From the NCBI GenBank assembly GCA_018650185.1, contig JABIGL010000193.1, positions 1 to 38,369 of the forward strand: a stretch of DNA of 38,369 nucleotides. Direction: 5' to 3'. This DNA comes from Chloroflexota bacterium. Its GTDB lineage: Bacteria; Chloroflexota; Dehalococcoidia; Lucifugimonadales; Lucifugimonadaceae. A model generated the notes under the pieces. The model searched no databases. It saw only the letters and a program-made list of their open reading frames with translations, and was not told the DNA's origin. Made by a program: the position numbers and the translations under genes. Positions 9,227 to 17,306 of the stretch are shown one piece after another (the first letter of the stretch is position 1; the number at the start of each line of letters is the position of its first letter).

Positions 9227-10882
9227 TTGCCGAGCGAAACGCCGCACTGGCGTGAACTGATTTCCGCCGAACTGGCCGCTATCGAAGATCGTGGGACCGT
9301 TGCGGCTATCTGGAAGCGTGAACCTGCCACCTGGGAGCCACCTTCACCCGGCGGCACACCCGCACGAGACGCGACTGGATGGCTCGATCTGCCGGACCGG
9401 ATTCACGGTCTTGTTGACGACCTGACGGGATTCGCAGACGAGGTCCGTGACGATGGTTTCACGGATGTCATCCTGCTCGGAATGGGTGGGAGTAGCCTCG
9501 GACCACTCGTCCTGGGACGCACATTCGGCATGTCACCCGGTTACCTGCGACTACACGTGCTGGATTCCACTCTGCCGAGCCAAATAGCTGTGATAGAACA
9601 ACAGGTAGATCTACACAAAACGCTAGTCCTGGTTTCCAGCAAATCCGGGACGACCATAGAGCCACTGAAGCTGGCAGATCACTTCCGGGACCGGATGACC
9701 GAGGCAGGCATCAAGCAGCCTGACTCGCAGTTCATCGCCATCACGGATTCGGGCACCCCTCTTGAAGAAACGGCGCGGGAGCGTGGGTTCAAACGCGTCT
9801 TCAACGGGCCGCCGGACGTCGGCGGGCGCTTTTCCGTGCTGTCCCCTTTCGGCCTTGTACCTGCAGCACTCATCGGCATTGATCTGAGCGAACTCCGCAA
9901 ATCGGCGGTGGCAATGGCCGAATTATGCGGCCCGGTAAATGACATCCAATCCAATCCGGGAGCAATACTTGGCGCCACTCTTGGAGGACTTGCGTCATCG
10001 GGCAGGGACAAAGTCACGATCATCACATCCCCGGCGCTTGGATCTTTTGGTCTCTGGATAGAGCAGCTCCTTGCGGAGTCCACCGGGAAGAACGGTCGAG
10101 GGCTCATCCCGGTGGCCGGAGAGCCGCACTACCCGCCGGGTTCATACGGAAATGACCGCAACTTCGTTTACCTGAGACTGGCGGACGACGATAACGCCAT
10201 GACGGACGCTCACGCCGAAGCACTTGAGTCATTAGATCAACCCGTAACGCGACTCGACCTGAGCGACTGTTACGACATGGGTGCCGAGTTCTTCCGGTGG
10301 GAATTTGCTGTCGCCGTCGCCTCCACGTCCATATCGGTATATCCGTTCGATCAACCCAATGTCGAATCCGGAAAAGCCGTTACCCGAGAGCTTCTCTCGA
10401 CTCCCAATACTTCGGGAGCACTAACTCCCTCGATGGCCGACATCGATATCGATGCGGTCAAGAACGCAAAGCAGGGTGACTACGTAGCCATCCTCGGATT
10501 CATGCCGGAGTCAGAAGAAGTGGACGCCGCCATCTCAAAACTTCGCATAGCGATCACGAATCGCACCGGAGTAGCCACAACTTTTGGCTACGGGCCTCGA
10601 TATCTGCACTCAACCGGACAGCTTCACAAAGGTGGTCCGGGCAGTGTGATCGGGCTTGCGCTGGTGGCGGGGAACGAGGAGGCTCTGGCCGCGTCCAGAG
10701 TAGTAGCGGATGGTACTCAAGAATCCGCTCGGGATTTGAACAACGGGTTTGCATCTCTTTTCGTAGCTCAGGTCCTTGGCGATCTTGAAGCTCTCCGTTC
10801 TACGGGACGCCGGAATACCCTTGTGGTGTTAAAAACTCCATACGCAAAAGCTATACGTCGCATTGCGGAGTCGCTCAGTTGA
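9227..10882 (+). CDS. pgi: Glucose-6-phosphate isomerase
   Basis: This 551-residue SIS-domain enzyme interconverts glucose 6-phosphate and fructose 6-phosphate. Motifs in order are ILLGMGGSSLGPLVLG, VSSKSGTTIEPLKL (phosphate loop), the PGI signature DVGGRFSVLSPFGLVPAAL, GRGLIPVAGEP, and a C-terminal region with YGPRYLHSTGQLHKGG. It resembles the isomerase half of the bifunctional transaldolase/PGI proteins more than E. coli Pgi. The start is TTG 9227, two bases after the tal stop and in a different frame, with no Shine-Dalgarno, so it should depend on tal translation. An alternative is a frameshifted fusion gene, but both halves look intact. Confidence 0.93.
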   Translation: MPSETPHWRELISAELAAIEDRGTVAAIWKREPATWEPPSPGGTPARDATGWLDLPDRIHGLVDDLTGFADEVRDDGFTDVILLGMGGSSLGPLVLGRTFGMSPGYLRLHVLDSTLPSQIAVIEQQVDLHKTLVLVSSKSGTTIEPLKLADHFRDRMTEAGIKQPDSQFIAITDSGTPLEETARERGFKRVFNGPPDVGGRFSVLSPFGLVPAALIGIDLSELRKSAVAMAELCGPVNDIQSNPGAILGATLGGLASSGRDKVTIITSPALGSFGLWIEQLLAESTGKNGRGLIPVAGEPHYPPGSYGNDRNFVYLRLADDDNAMTDAHAEALESLDQPVTRLDLSDCYDMGAEFFRWEFAVAVASTSISVYPFDQPNVESGKAVTRELLSTPNTSGALTPSMADIDIDAVKNAKQGDYVAILGFMPESEEVDAAISKLRIAITNRTGVATTFGYGPRYLHSTGQLHKGGPGSVIGLALVAGNEEALAASRVVADGTQESARDLNNGFASLFVAQVLGDLEALRSTGRRNTLVVLKTPYAKAIRRIAESLS

Positions 10883-11096
10883 ACCCGTAGTACTTCGGAA
10901 CAATCAGATACAGAGCGCAACATTCCGGGGTAGAAATCCCGTGCTAGAATCGCCGACCCCCGGGACAATCTTGGGAGTAAGCTGGAACTATCGAGAGATT
11001 CAGACGGAGCCCCAACCGGAGCTGATTTCCGGTGTCGAATCCGACAAGACCGTAAGTCCAACGACGAGGTCTATGGTCTGAAAGGGACCCTCGAGC
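10883..11096. other. Intergenic leader before the DUF2090 gene
   Basis: I see no gene in these 214 bases. A weak promoter candidate is TAGAAT at 10945-10950 with TTCCGG 16 bases upstream. A small dyad, CCGGA (11016-11020) and TCCGG (11028-11032), lies 65 bases before the next start. No terminator with a T-run follows pgi, so some readthrough is likely. Confidence 0.3.
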
Positions 11097-12032
11097 ATGC
11101 CAACCGACAGCGCTGAAACACAAAAAATGGTCCTTGCGGTTGACCACCGTTTTGACCTGTTCACGGAACTACTGTCCGCCAGCCCGGTTCACCCGGCTGC
11201 GGCGGAACGTGAACGCGCAGCTGATCTGAAACAGGTCGTATTCGAAGGCCTTTTGAAGGCGGTCGAAAACGGTGTACCGAAGTCACAGGCCGGGATCTGG
11301 ACCGATTCTGACCTTGGTGAATCGATTCTTTTACGCGGTCGCGGCATGAACCTAAGCACCATGATGTCGGTCGAGCGCTCCCGCGTTGCCGAGTTTCGGT
11401 TCGAGGACGCCCTCGGTTTCTCCGAGCGTCTTGCGAATCTTGATGTGACTTACGCGGCGGCACGTGTCCCGTACAACCCGGGCGAAGAGTCGCAGGTGAA
11501 CGAGGCTCAACAGAGGAAGCTCCGCCGCCTGAGCGAGATTTCACGTTCCAGCGGACCAAAGTTGACGCTGGAGCTCATCATGCGACCGACACAGGCCCAG
11601 CTAGACCAGTCGGGTAGCCAGGAAACCTGGGAAGCCAACATTCGGCCGGGCCTGATCGTTCAGGCGATCCGTGAGCTACAGGATGCCGGTGTGGAGCCAG
11701 ACCTATGGGCGCTACGGGCTATCAACAACCACGCAGCGATGGCCACGGCCACGGCACAGGCACAAGTCGACGACCGCAAGTCTGGTGTCCTGTTCACACT
11801 GGGCGATGACTTCACCAGTTCACCCGACCTGGATCAGGATCTAATTGAGCTGGCGGCCCGCACACCGGGATGCCACGGGCTTGTGATCGGCCCCGCAATC
11901 TACGCTTCGGACCTCCGTGCTTACCACGCCGGAGAGATGGAACGGGATGAAGCGTCTGGACAGATCGCTGAGCGGTATAACTCGGCGTACTCCAACTACA
12001 GCGACGCCCTCAAGACGTCGGACGTAGTCTAA
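11097..12032 (+). CDS. DUF2090 / IolC-C-terminal-like aldolase-family protein
   Basis: This 311-residue protein resembles the DUF2090 domain, a TIM-barrel aldolase-like module usually fused to the C-terminus of IolC-type kinases and linked to 2-deoxy-5-keto-gluconate 6-phosphate cleavage. Landmarks are KMVLAVDHRFDLF at the N-terminus, AGIWTDSDLGESIL, KLTLELIMRP, PDLWALRAI, and CHGLVIGPAIY near the end, all in family order. Here it is free-standing. The family's VEKSG segment reads VERSR, so I cannot point to a Schiff-base lysine with confidence. ATG 11097 has AAAGGGA eleven bases upstream. It follows the pentose phosphate genes, which suggests sugar-phosphate metabolism; the exact substrate is unknown. 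Confidence 0.75.
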   Translation: MPTDSAETQKMVLAVDHRFDLFTELLSASPVHPAAAERERAADLKQVVFEGLLKAVENGVPKSQAGIWTDSDLGESILLRGRGMNLSTMMSVERSRVAEFRFEDALGFSERLANLDVTYAAARVPYNPGEESQVNEAQQRKLRRLSEISRSSGPKLTLELIMRPTQAQLDQSGSQETWEANIRPGLIVQAIRELQDAGVEPDLWALRAINNHAAMATATAQAQVDDRKSGVLFTLGDDFTSSPDLDQDLIELAARTPGCHGLVIGPAIYASDLRAYHAGEMERDEASGQIAERYNSAYSNYSDALKTSDVV

Positions 12033-12099
12033 AGCTGCTGATCCTTCGATCCATCGTGAAAAACCGGCTGTCTATGTTGGCTGATAGTGGCGCGTCCGC

Positions 12100-12819
12100 A
12101 TGATTCGTGCGTTCATTTTCGATCTCGATGGAACGCTGGTCGAGACGGAGTTGCTGAAGGCGAAAGCATATGCATCCGTCTCACAGGACCTTCTCCGCCT
12201 GAGCGCCCCGGACGAACGGGCCATCGACGTGTACCGCCGTATCGTCGGAGCGACAGACGAGACAGCGGCCCGGGCGATGGTCGAGGAGCTTGGGCTAGAC
12301 CGAGTTCTACCCGGTGATTCAGAAGCCGGGTGGCGTGAACTGAACCGACTCCAGGCCGATCGCTACCGATCCGAGTTCGCCACGGGAGACGGTCTCCGAT
12401 CAGTGGCATACGAACACAGCATCGAGTTACTCAGGGCCCAATCCGCCTCCGGGAAGCTAGTCGCTGTGGCCACGTCTTCGTTCACCGAAGATGCCGAACG
12501 GGTGACAGAAGAACTGGGAATCAGGTCGGTGCTGAATGCACTGGTCGGTCGGGACCAGGTGACAAACGGAAAACCGGACCCGGAGATCTATCTGAAGACG
12601 TCAGAGATCCTTGGCGTCGAGCCAGACGAGGTCGTAGTCGTCGAGGACTCCGCTACGGGGCTAGAGGCGGCAGTACGGGCAGGGATGCGCTGCATAGCGA
12701 TCGCCAGCGCGTTCAGCGGTGACGGACTGCGTGCGCAGACGTTATTGGACCAGCGGTGGTGCGTGTACGACCCATCAGATCTGCAAGGCGTTGTCGCGCG
12801 CCATCTGAGAGAAGCCTGA
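12100..12819 (+). CDS. HAD-superfamily phosphatase, beta-phosphoglucomutase-like
   Basis: This 239-residue subfamily IA HAD hydrolase has all four motifs: FDLDGTL (nucleophile Asp8 and acid Asp10), VAVATSS (motif II), GKPDPEIY (motif III Lys) and VVVEDSATGLEAA (motif IV acids). A helical cap lies between motifs I and II, as in beta-phosphoglucomutase and sugar-phosphate phosphatases such as GPH or YniC. It would act on small phosphorylated sugars in the cytosol. The start is ATG 12100, with no obvious ribosome site. It follows the DUF2090 gene by 67 bases. The specific substrate cannot be told from sequence. Confidence 0.88.
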   Translation: MIRAFIFDLDGTLVETELLKAKAYASVSQDLLRLSAPDERAIDVYRRIVGATDETAARAMVEELGLDRVLPGDSEAGWRELNRLQADRYRSEFATGDGLRSVAYEHSIELLRAQSASGKLVAVATSSFTEDAERVTEELGIRSVLNALVGRDQVTNGKPDPEIYLKTSEILGVEPDEVVVVEDSATGLEAAVRAGMRCIAIASAFSGDGLRAQTLLDQRWCVYDPSDLQGVVARHLREA

Positions 12820-12925
12820 AAGCCTATCAGCGATTGAAGAGGACATCCGCTTCGCTGCGGTAAACTGCGCTCTCCCGCTCTTATGCGGGCCATTCAACTC
12901 GCACACATCGCAAAGGATCCTCTCG

Positions 12926-13906
12926 ATGCCTGACAAGATCGTCACCGCCGGCGACATGAAATTCCGAGTCGTCCCCGGATGGCCTGGACCAGACGGCCAG
13001 AAGTTCCGAGAGGTCGCAGGCGTCGCAGTTGACTCACAGGGTCTCGTGTATGTCTTCAACCGCGGTGCAAACCCGGTCATGGTGTTTGAGCCGGACGGCA
13101 CGCTCCACAACGAGTGGGGCGCTGACCTGTTCACCCGGGCGCACAACATCACAATCGGCCCGGACGATCTTGTGTATGCCGTCGACGTGGCTGAGCACCT
13201 TGTCACCAAAACGACCACGTCTGGCGAAGTTCTGATGACGATAGGCGAGAAGGGCGTGCCGTCAGATACCGGAATCACGACCGACTACCGGACTATTACG
13301 CACGGCGGTCCGCCCTTCAACCAGCCAACAAAAACCGCGCTGAACGCCGATGGCGACATCTTCGTCTCGGACGGATATGGCAACGCCCGCGTCCACCGGT
13401 TCGCTGCCGACGGAACGCTCAAATTGTCGTGGGGAGAGCCTGGGACCGGTCCCGGCGAGCTCAACCTTTCGCACGCCGTCGCCATCTCGCCGGACGGTCG
13501 TGTTTACGTTTGCGACCGTGAAAACTCCCGGCTACAGGTGTTCACTCAGGAAGGTGAGCACCTGGACACGTGGGATGAAGTGTCACGCCCATGCGACGTG
13601 TTCGTCGGACCGGATGGACTGGTGTACGTGGCGGAGCTGGGACACAAGGGCGGACTGGGGCTAGCCGCTCCGACCGATAATCCCGGAATCCCAAGCATGA
13701 GCATCTGGACCGTCGATCATGAGCTGGTCGGTAAGTGGGGCAGCGACGATATCTTCGAACCTGGCTCCTTTTTCTCGCCACACGGCATCGCTATCGGTCC
13801 CGATGGCAGCCTGTATGTCGGTGAAGTCACCGTCTCCGGCGATGCCGGGCGTGGCAGCTTCCCGGACGACTACCGGTCTATCCAGAAGTTTGAGCGGGTC
13901 GGTTGA
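12926..13906 (+). CDS. NHL-repeat / six-bladed beta-propeller protein
   Basis: This 326-residue propeller is built from repeated blades of the form VDSQGLVYVFNRG, IGPDDLVYAVD, LNADGDIFVSDGYGNARV, ISPDGRVYVCDRENSRL and IGPDGSLYVGEV, the NHL pattern seen in peptidylamidoglycolate lyase-like and other NHL proteins. There is no signal peptide, so it is probably cytosolic. The conserved DG(N/S)-hydrophobic-YV-D steps and the terminal FERVG are common in environmental NHL proteins of unknown activity. AAAGGA lies upstream of ATG 12926. It may be another lactonase-like or lyase enzyme; the function is not assignable. Confidence 0.82.
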   Translation: MPDKIVTAGDMKFRVVPGWPGPDGQKFREVAGVAVDSQGLVYVFNRGANPVMVFEPDGTLHNEWGADLFTRAHNITIGPDDLVYAVDVAEHLVTKTTTSGEVLMTIGEKGVPSDTGITTDYRTITHGGPPFNQPTKTALNADGDIFVSDGYGNARVHRFAADGTLKLSWGEPGTGPGELNLSHAVAISPDGRVYVCDRENSRLQVFTQEGEHLDTWDEVSRPCDVFVGPDGLVYVAELGHKGGLGLAAPTDNPGIPSMSIWTVDHELVGKWGSDDIFEPGSFFSPHGIAIGPDGSLYVGEVTVSGDAGRGSFPDDYRSIQKFERVG

Positions 13907-13948
13907 TCCCACCTCAACGACCGTCCGCGGGCCGCACTCCGGTCCGTC

Positions 13949-14176
13949 ATGTCTGAAAAGTTTGACGGACCGGGCGAGCCGCCGGAGTTCCGTGACATCA
14001 ACCTGATGATGTTGAACGACCGTGAGCTTGCGGAAATCCATCACGAGCTGGCGGACTGGGTGGATAACGCCGAGGGTTCGTTCGACCCTTATCGGCCGCC
14101 GGAACAGTTAATAGATGACGTTCGCAATGCACTCGGTGGTGTGGCAGAGGAGCGGGCGCATCGTCGAACCATGTGA
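13949..14176 (+). CDS. Small acidic hypothetical protein
   Basis: This is a 75-residue open frame between the NHL gene and the convergent MFS gene. It has a plausible protein composition: acidic, with a helix-like core (LNDRELAEIHHELADWVDN) and a second Pro-then-helix segment (YRPPEQLIDDVRNALG). I recognise no family. There is no good ribosome site before ATG 13949. An overlapping minus-strand frame (13661-14044) is less protein-like. I treat the gene as probable but unproven. Confidence 0.45.
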   Translation: MSEKFDGPGEPPEFRDINLMMLNDRELAEIHHELADWVDNAEGSFDPYRPPEQLIDDVRNALGGVAEERAHRRTM

Positions 14177-14203
14177 ATCCATGCCCGGACCGAACTTGCC
14201 TGT

Positions 14204-15502
14204 TCAGGAATCCGAGTCTTGAGATCCTTCAGCAACCGAATCGTCTGACTCGACGCTGTCCCTGAGATCTTCCTCCGGCGGTCGCACACCACGGAACGCG
14301 GCGTATACGGCAACGTCATAAACCAGCTTCGCACTGGCGGCGATTATGAACGGGGCGGCGGTCACGCTGTTTGACCACAGGAGTCCCGTGAACATGGTGC
14401 TCGGCATCCGGAACGTCGTACGTCCCAGGTTGTTCGCCCCGGCCATCATCACTCGCTCGTCCGGCGGCACAATCGCCATCACATATGACTGCCGGGTTGG
14501 TACATCCATCTCGTTGAACAGTTCTCGGATGATGAACACAGCGATTGCAATCGGAACGTTTGGCGACAGGGCGAACGCGATGAGAAGGAAGTTGGCCACT
14601 ATCTGCGTCCACACCATGGTGTTGAGCAACCCGATCCTCCTGGCGACGTAAGGTGCGGCCCAGATGGACGCCAGGTTCCACAACTGGGCGATCACCAGCA
14701 CGGCGCCGATCGTGCCCTCATTGACGCCGAAGTGCGTAAAAAGCCAGAAGGACACGAACGCGTCCGAGACCATCCCTCCCGCCATAGAGTCGATCCCGAA
14801 CAGTCCGGAGATACCAAGGATTCGGCCGCGTGATTTTGTCCGCAGCGGGTTAGAGAAGCGGCCACCGCCGATGGTACCGGTCTCTATTGCGGAAGACAGG
14901 CCCATGTACATGGCGGCGGCGGCGATGTTGAGGACGGCGTAGAGGCTGATCGTGGTTCGGTAGGCATCGACCGGTTCCATGTCGAACACGCTGATCAACA
15001 AAGTCGCCAGTCCCGCCATCAGCGCCCCAAGGGCCCGACCTCCGGACGAGAACACGGACAGGTAGGCAAAGGACTTGGTTCGCTGTTCCGGCGTTGCGAC
15101 TTCTGCCAGTCCCGCCTGTTCCAGCTGCACTATCGGGCCGTGGTGCATGCCGCTGGCGGCGTACGCGCCGAAGAACGAGCCGATGGTCAACAGCCAGAAG
15201 TTGTCGGTGACAACGAGGAGCACGCCGGATATGCCCGTGATTAGGGCCATTAGTGCGAACCAGTTGCGACGGGAGATGGCGGGTCCGGCAACGACCACGA
15301 CCGAGGACAGCGCCACCCCGCCCACGAGGCTGAAGCCAAGCAAGAAGCCGATGCGGGGAGCACTCATGCCTGTGGCGTCGAGATAAATGGCGATGAGCAC
15401 CGCAAGGATGCCCATGCCGGTGGCGCGAACACCTCGGCCGCCATAGACGAGAAAGGCGTCGAGGCGGGGCCGACCCACGGTGGTGATTGGGGCTTCAGTC
15501 AT
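14204..15502 (-). CDS. MFS transporter
   Basis: This 432-residue polytopic inner-membrane protein has about twelve hydrophobic segments in two halves with a central loop near TGTIGGGRFSNPLRTKSRGR. It begins TTVGRPRLDAFLVYGGRGVRATGMGILAVLIAIYL in overlapping pieces, typical of MFS_1 members that start close to helix 1. A helix-5-like Gly-rich SSGGRALGALMAGL and a second-half FNEMDVPTRQSYVMAIVPPDER loop are visible. The tail (residues after about 415) is acidic and Ser/Asp-rich. The substrate is unknown. It is transcribed alone, away from pntAA, with a 325-base divergent region upstream. Confidence 0.88.
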   Translation of the reverse strand: MTEAPITTVGRPRLDAFLVYGGRGVRATGMGILAVLIAIYLDATGMSAPRIGFLLGFSLVGGVALSSVVVVAGPAISRRNWFALMALITGISGVLLVVTDNFWLLTIGSFFGAYAASGMHHGPIVQLEQAGLAEVATPEQRTKSFAYLSVFSSGGRALGALMAGLATLLISVFDMEPVDAYRTTISLYAVLNIAAAAMYMGLSSAIETGTIGGGRFSNPLRTKSRGRILGISGLFGIDSMAGGMVSDAFVSFWLFTHFGVNEGTIGAVLVIAQLWNLASIWAAPYVARRIGLLNTMVWTQIVANFLLIAFALSPNVPIAIAVFIIRELFNEMDVPTRQSYVMAIVPPDERVMMAGANNLGRTTFRMPSTMFTGLLWSNSVTAAPFIIAASAKLVYDVAVYAAFRGVRPPEEDLRDSVESDDSVAEGSQDSDS

Positions 15503-15827
15503 AGGGGCGCAAGTCTAAGCGTCCCCCCGGTGGTTCCGACCCACTATCCAGTAACCAGACTCGAAACATCCGATTCCATGGTGCGACCTTCGTACACCTC
15601 CAGCGTTCCCAACTGTCACGACCCAGTAGCCGGATCTGAGCATCAGGTCCACGTCACCAGTCCACGACGATATTCTCGGAGCTGGCAGAACGGAAGATCG
15701 CCCGTCGATCCCAACTCCAACACGTACACCTCATATTGACCCGCTGCAGCGAATTGACTGAGACAATATGATCTGTGCATGTGTTGCACGTCATTTGCGT
15801 GCAATTTCCCCGGCGGTGCAAGTTCTC
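15503..15827. promoter_or_regulatory. Divergent intergenic region upstream of pntAA
   Basis: These 325 bases separate the MFS gene (minus) from pntAA (plus). No gene-like frame is convincing; an open frame at 15530-15739 has an unlikely composition. TTGACC (15736-15741) and TTGACT (15754-15759) resemble -35 boxes, and TATGAT (15767-15772) resembles a -10 box, but none pair at the usual 16-18 spacing. A perfect dyad follows at 15784-15804. Confidence 0.35.
15784..15804. promoter_or_regulatory. Perfect inverted repeat in the pntAA leader
   Basis: TTGCACG (15784-15790) and CGTGCAA (15798-15804) are exact reverse complements with a seven-base spacer, ending 23 bases before ATG 15828. Further TGCA half-sites lie next to it: GTGCA at 15775 and TGCAC at 15785, and a GTGCAAG at about 15817. 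It could bind a dimeric repressor or fold as a leader hairpin. Confidence 0.4.
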
Positions 15828-16979
15828 ATGAAGATTGCCGTCCCCGCAGATTCCGAACAGGGCGAGATGCGCGTAGCACTCGTTCCAGAGACGGTCGGCC
15901 GCCTAACACGGGCCGGGTTGACCGTCAGCGTGCAGCCGGACGCAGGTAAGAACGCCGGATTCCCAGACGACGCCTACCGCGAAGCTGGCGCTGAAATGGC
16001 GGATACCATCGAGGCGATGCTGCGTGATGCTGACATCGTGGTTAAGGTCAACCAGCCCACCAACCAGGAGATCGAGCTCCTGAAACCGGAAGCTGTTGCG
16101 ATCGGTCTGCTCAGGGCGCGCACCAGCCCTGATCTTTTGACACGTCTATCCGAGGCGCAAGCAACTGCTTTTGCCATGGAGCTAATCCCGCGTATCGCAA
16201 GGGCTCAACGCATGGACGTTCTTTCATCACAGAGTTCGCTCGCCGGATACAAGGCCGTGTTGATGGCAGCAAACGCTATCGGCAAGTTCTTCCCGCTGAT
16301 GATGACCGCAGCGGGCACCATTCCCCCGGCGACGGTACTGATACTTGGTGCGGGGGTTGCTGGTCTACAGGCGATCGCCACAGCCCGGAGACTTGGCGCA
16401 CGAGTGGAGGCGTTCGATATCCGACCTGTGGTCAAAGAACAGGTCGAGAGTCTCGGTGCGACATTTGTCGATATTCCAACTCCTGATGACTCTGAGGATT
16501 CAGGCGGCTACGCCGGAACGCAGACCGAAGAGGCCCAACGACTCCAACAGGAGACGCTGGCAAAGCACGTGGCAAGCGCCGATGTGGTCATCACTACCGC
16601 ACTGATTCCGGGCCGCCCTGCCCCGGTGCTAATCACGGCCGAGATGGCGGAGGCTATGCAGCCCGGCTCAGTGATCGTTGACCTGGCGGCGGAGGCGGGT
16701 GGGAACTGTGAACTCACGATTCCAGGTCGTGATGTGGAGCGCGCCGGCGTCACGGTGCTCGGACCGCTGAACATCCCGTCGATGATGCCTGGCGAGGCCA
16801 GCGTTCTGTATTCAAGGAACGTAGCGGGTCTACTGGATCTATTAATCACCGAGGAGGGAGAGCTGAAGGTCGATTTCGAGGACGAGGTGATCTCCGGCGC
16901 AGGTGTGACGCACGGTGGGAGCCCCGTAGGTGTGGGTAGCGAGGTCGTCGAAACCGCCCCTGTAGGAGGAGTTGAATAG
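15828..16979 (+). CDS. pntAA: NAD(P) transhydrogenase subunit alpha, part 1 (NAD-binding)
   Basis: This 383-residue soluble domain I of proton-translocating transhydrogenase binds NAD(H) and exchanges hydride with the NADP-binding domain of PntB. It begins MKIAVPADSEQGEMRVALVPE, resembling alanine dehydrogenase. The Rossmann motif is VLILGAGVAGLQAIATARRL, followed by VEAFDIRPVVKEQ. VIVDLAAEAGGNCELT and LNIPSMMPGEAS complete the family pattern. The frame is open to ATG 15768, but 15828 matches family N-termini and gives the normal length. The stop is two bases before pntAB, whose ribosome site (GGAGGA) lies inside this gene's end. Confidence 0.95.
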   Translation: MKIAVPADSEQGEMRVALVPETVGRLTRAGLTVSVQPDAGKNAGFPDDAYREAGAEMADTIEAMLRDADIVVKVNQPTNQEIELLKPEAVAIGLLRARTSPDLLTRLSEAQATAFAMELIPRIARAQRMDVLSSQSSLAGYKAVLMAANAIGKFFPLMMTAAGTIPPATVLILGAGVAGLQAIATARRLGARVEAFDIRPVVKEQVESLGATFVDIPTPDDSEDSGGYAGTQTEEAQRLQQETLAKHVASADVVITTALIPGRPAPVLITAEMAEAMQPGSVIVDLAAEAGGNCELTIPGRDVERAGVTVLGPLNIPSMMPGEASVLYSRNVAGLLDLLITEEGELKVDFEDEVISGAGVTHGGSPVGVGSEVVETAPVGGVE

Positions 16980-16981
16980 TC

Positions 16982-17296
16982 ATGATCGAATCTCTCATCC
17001 TCTCCCTGACGGTATTTGCACTTGCCACTTTTATAGGCCACTCCGTCATCACAAAAGTTCCGCCAACCCTCCACACGCCCCTCATGTCCGGAACTAACGC
17101 CATTTCCGGGATCGTGATCGTCGGAGCGCTGGTAGCCGCTGGAATGACGGACAGTGCCCTCAGCCAGGGACTGGCTACCGCCGCCGTCGTGCTCGCGACC
17201 ATCAACGTGGTAGGCGGTTTCCTGGTGACAGACCGGATGCTGCGCATGTTCCGCAGACGTGAACGCCCTTCAAGTAACGACCCGGACAACAGTTGA
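16982..17296 (+). CDS. pntAB: NAD(P) transhydrogenase subunit alpha, part 2 (membrane)
   Basis: This 104-residue membrane piece of domain II has three to four helices. The segment SVITKVPPTLHTPLMSGTNAI is the family signature joining helices 1 and 2, and GIVIVGALVAAG and VVLATINVVGGFLVTDRML form the next helices. It is a separate gene, as in the three-subunit enzymes of Rhodospirillum rubrum, rather than fused to PntAA as in E. coli. GGAGGA precedes ATG 16982. The C-terminus is basic then polar (MFRRRERPSSNDPDNS). Confidence 0.95.
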   Translation: MIESLILSLTVFALATFIGHSVITKVPPTLHTPLMSGTNAISGIVIVGALVAAGMTDSALSQGLATAAVVLATINVVGGFLVTDRMLRMFRRRERPSSNDPDNS

Positions 17297-17306
17297 GAAT
17301 CATCAT

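Noticed and set aside
5562-10882. Possible sulfoquinovose (sulfo-TAL or sulfo-TK) pathway from transketolase, isomerase and transaldolase genes
   Set aside because: All enzymes match the standard pentose phosphate types, and no sulfo-sugar dehydrogenase, lactonase partner set or sulfonate exporter is evident.
15531-15543. GGTTCCGACCC, resembling a tRNA T-arm
   Set aside because: No acceptor, D or anticodon stems can be drawn around it.
17259-17306. Longer pntB start at GTG 17259 overlapping pntAB
   Set aside because: The added residues do not match family N-termini. TTG 17307 gives the expected start just before the first helix.
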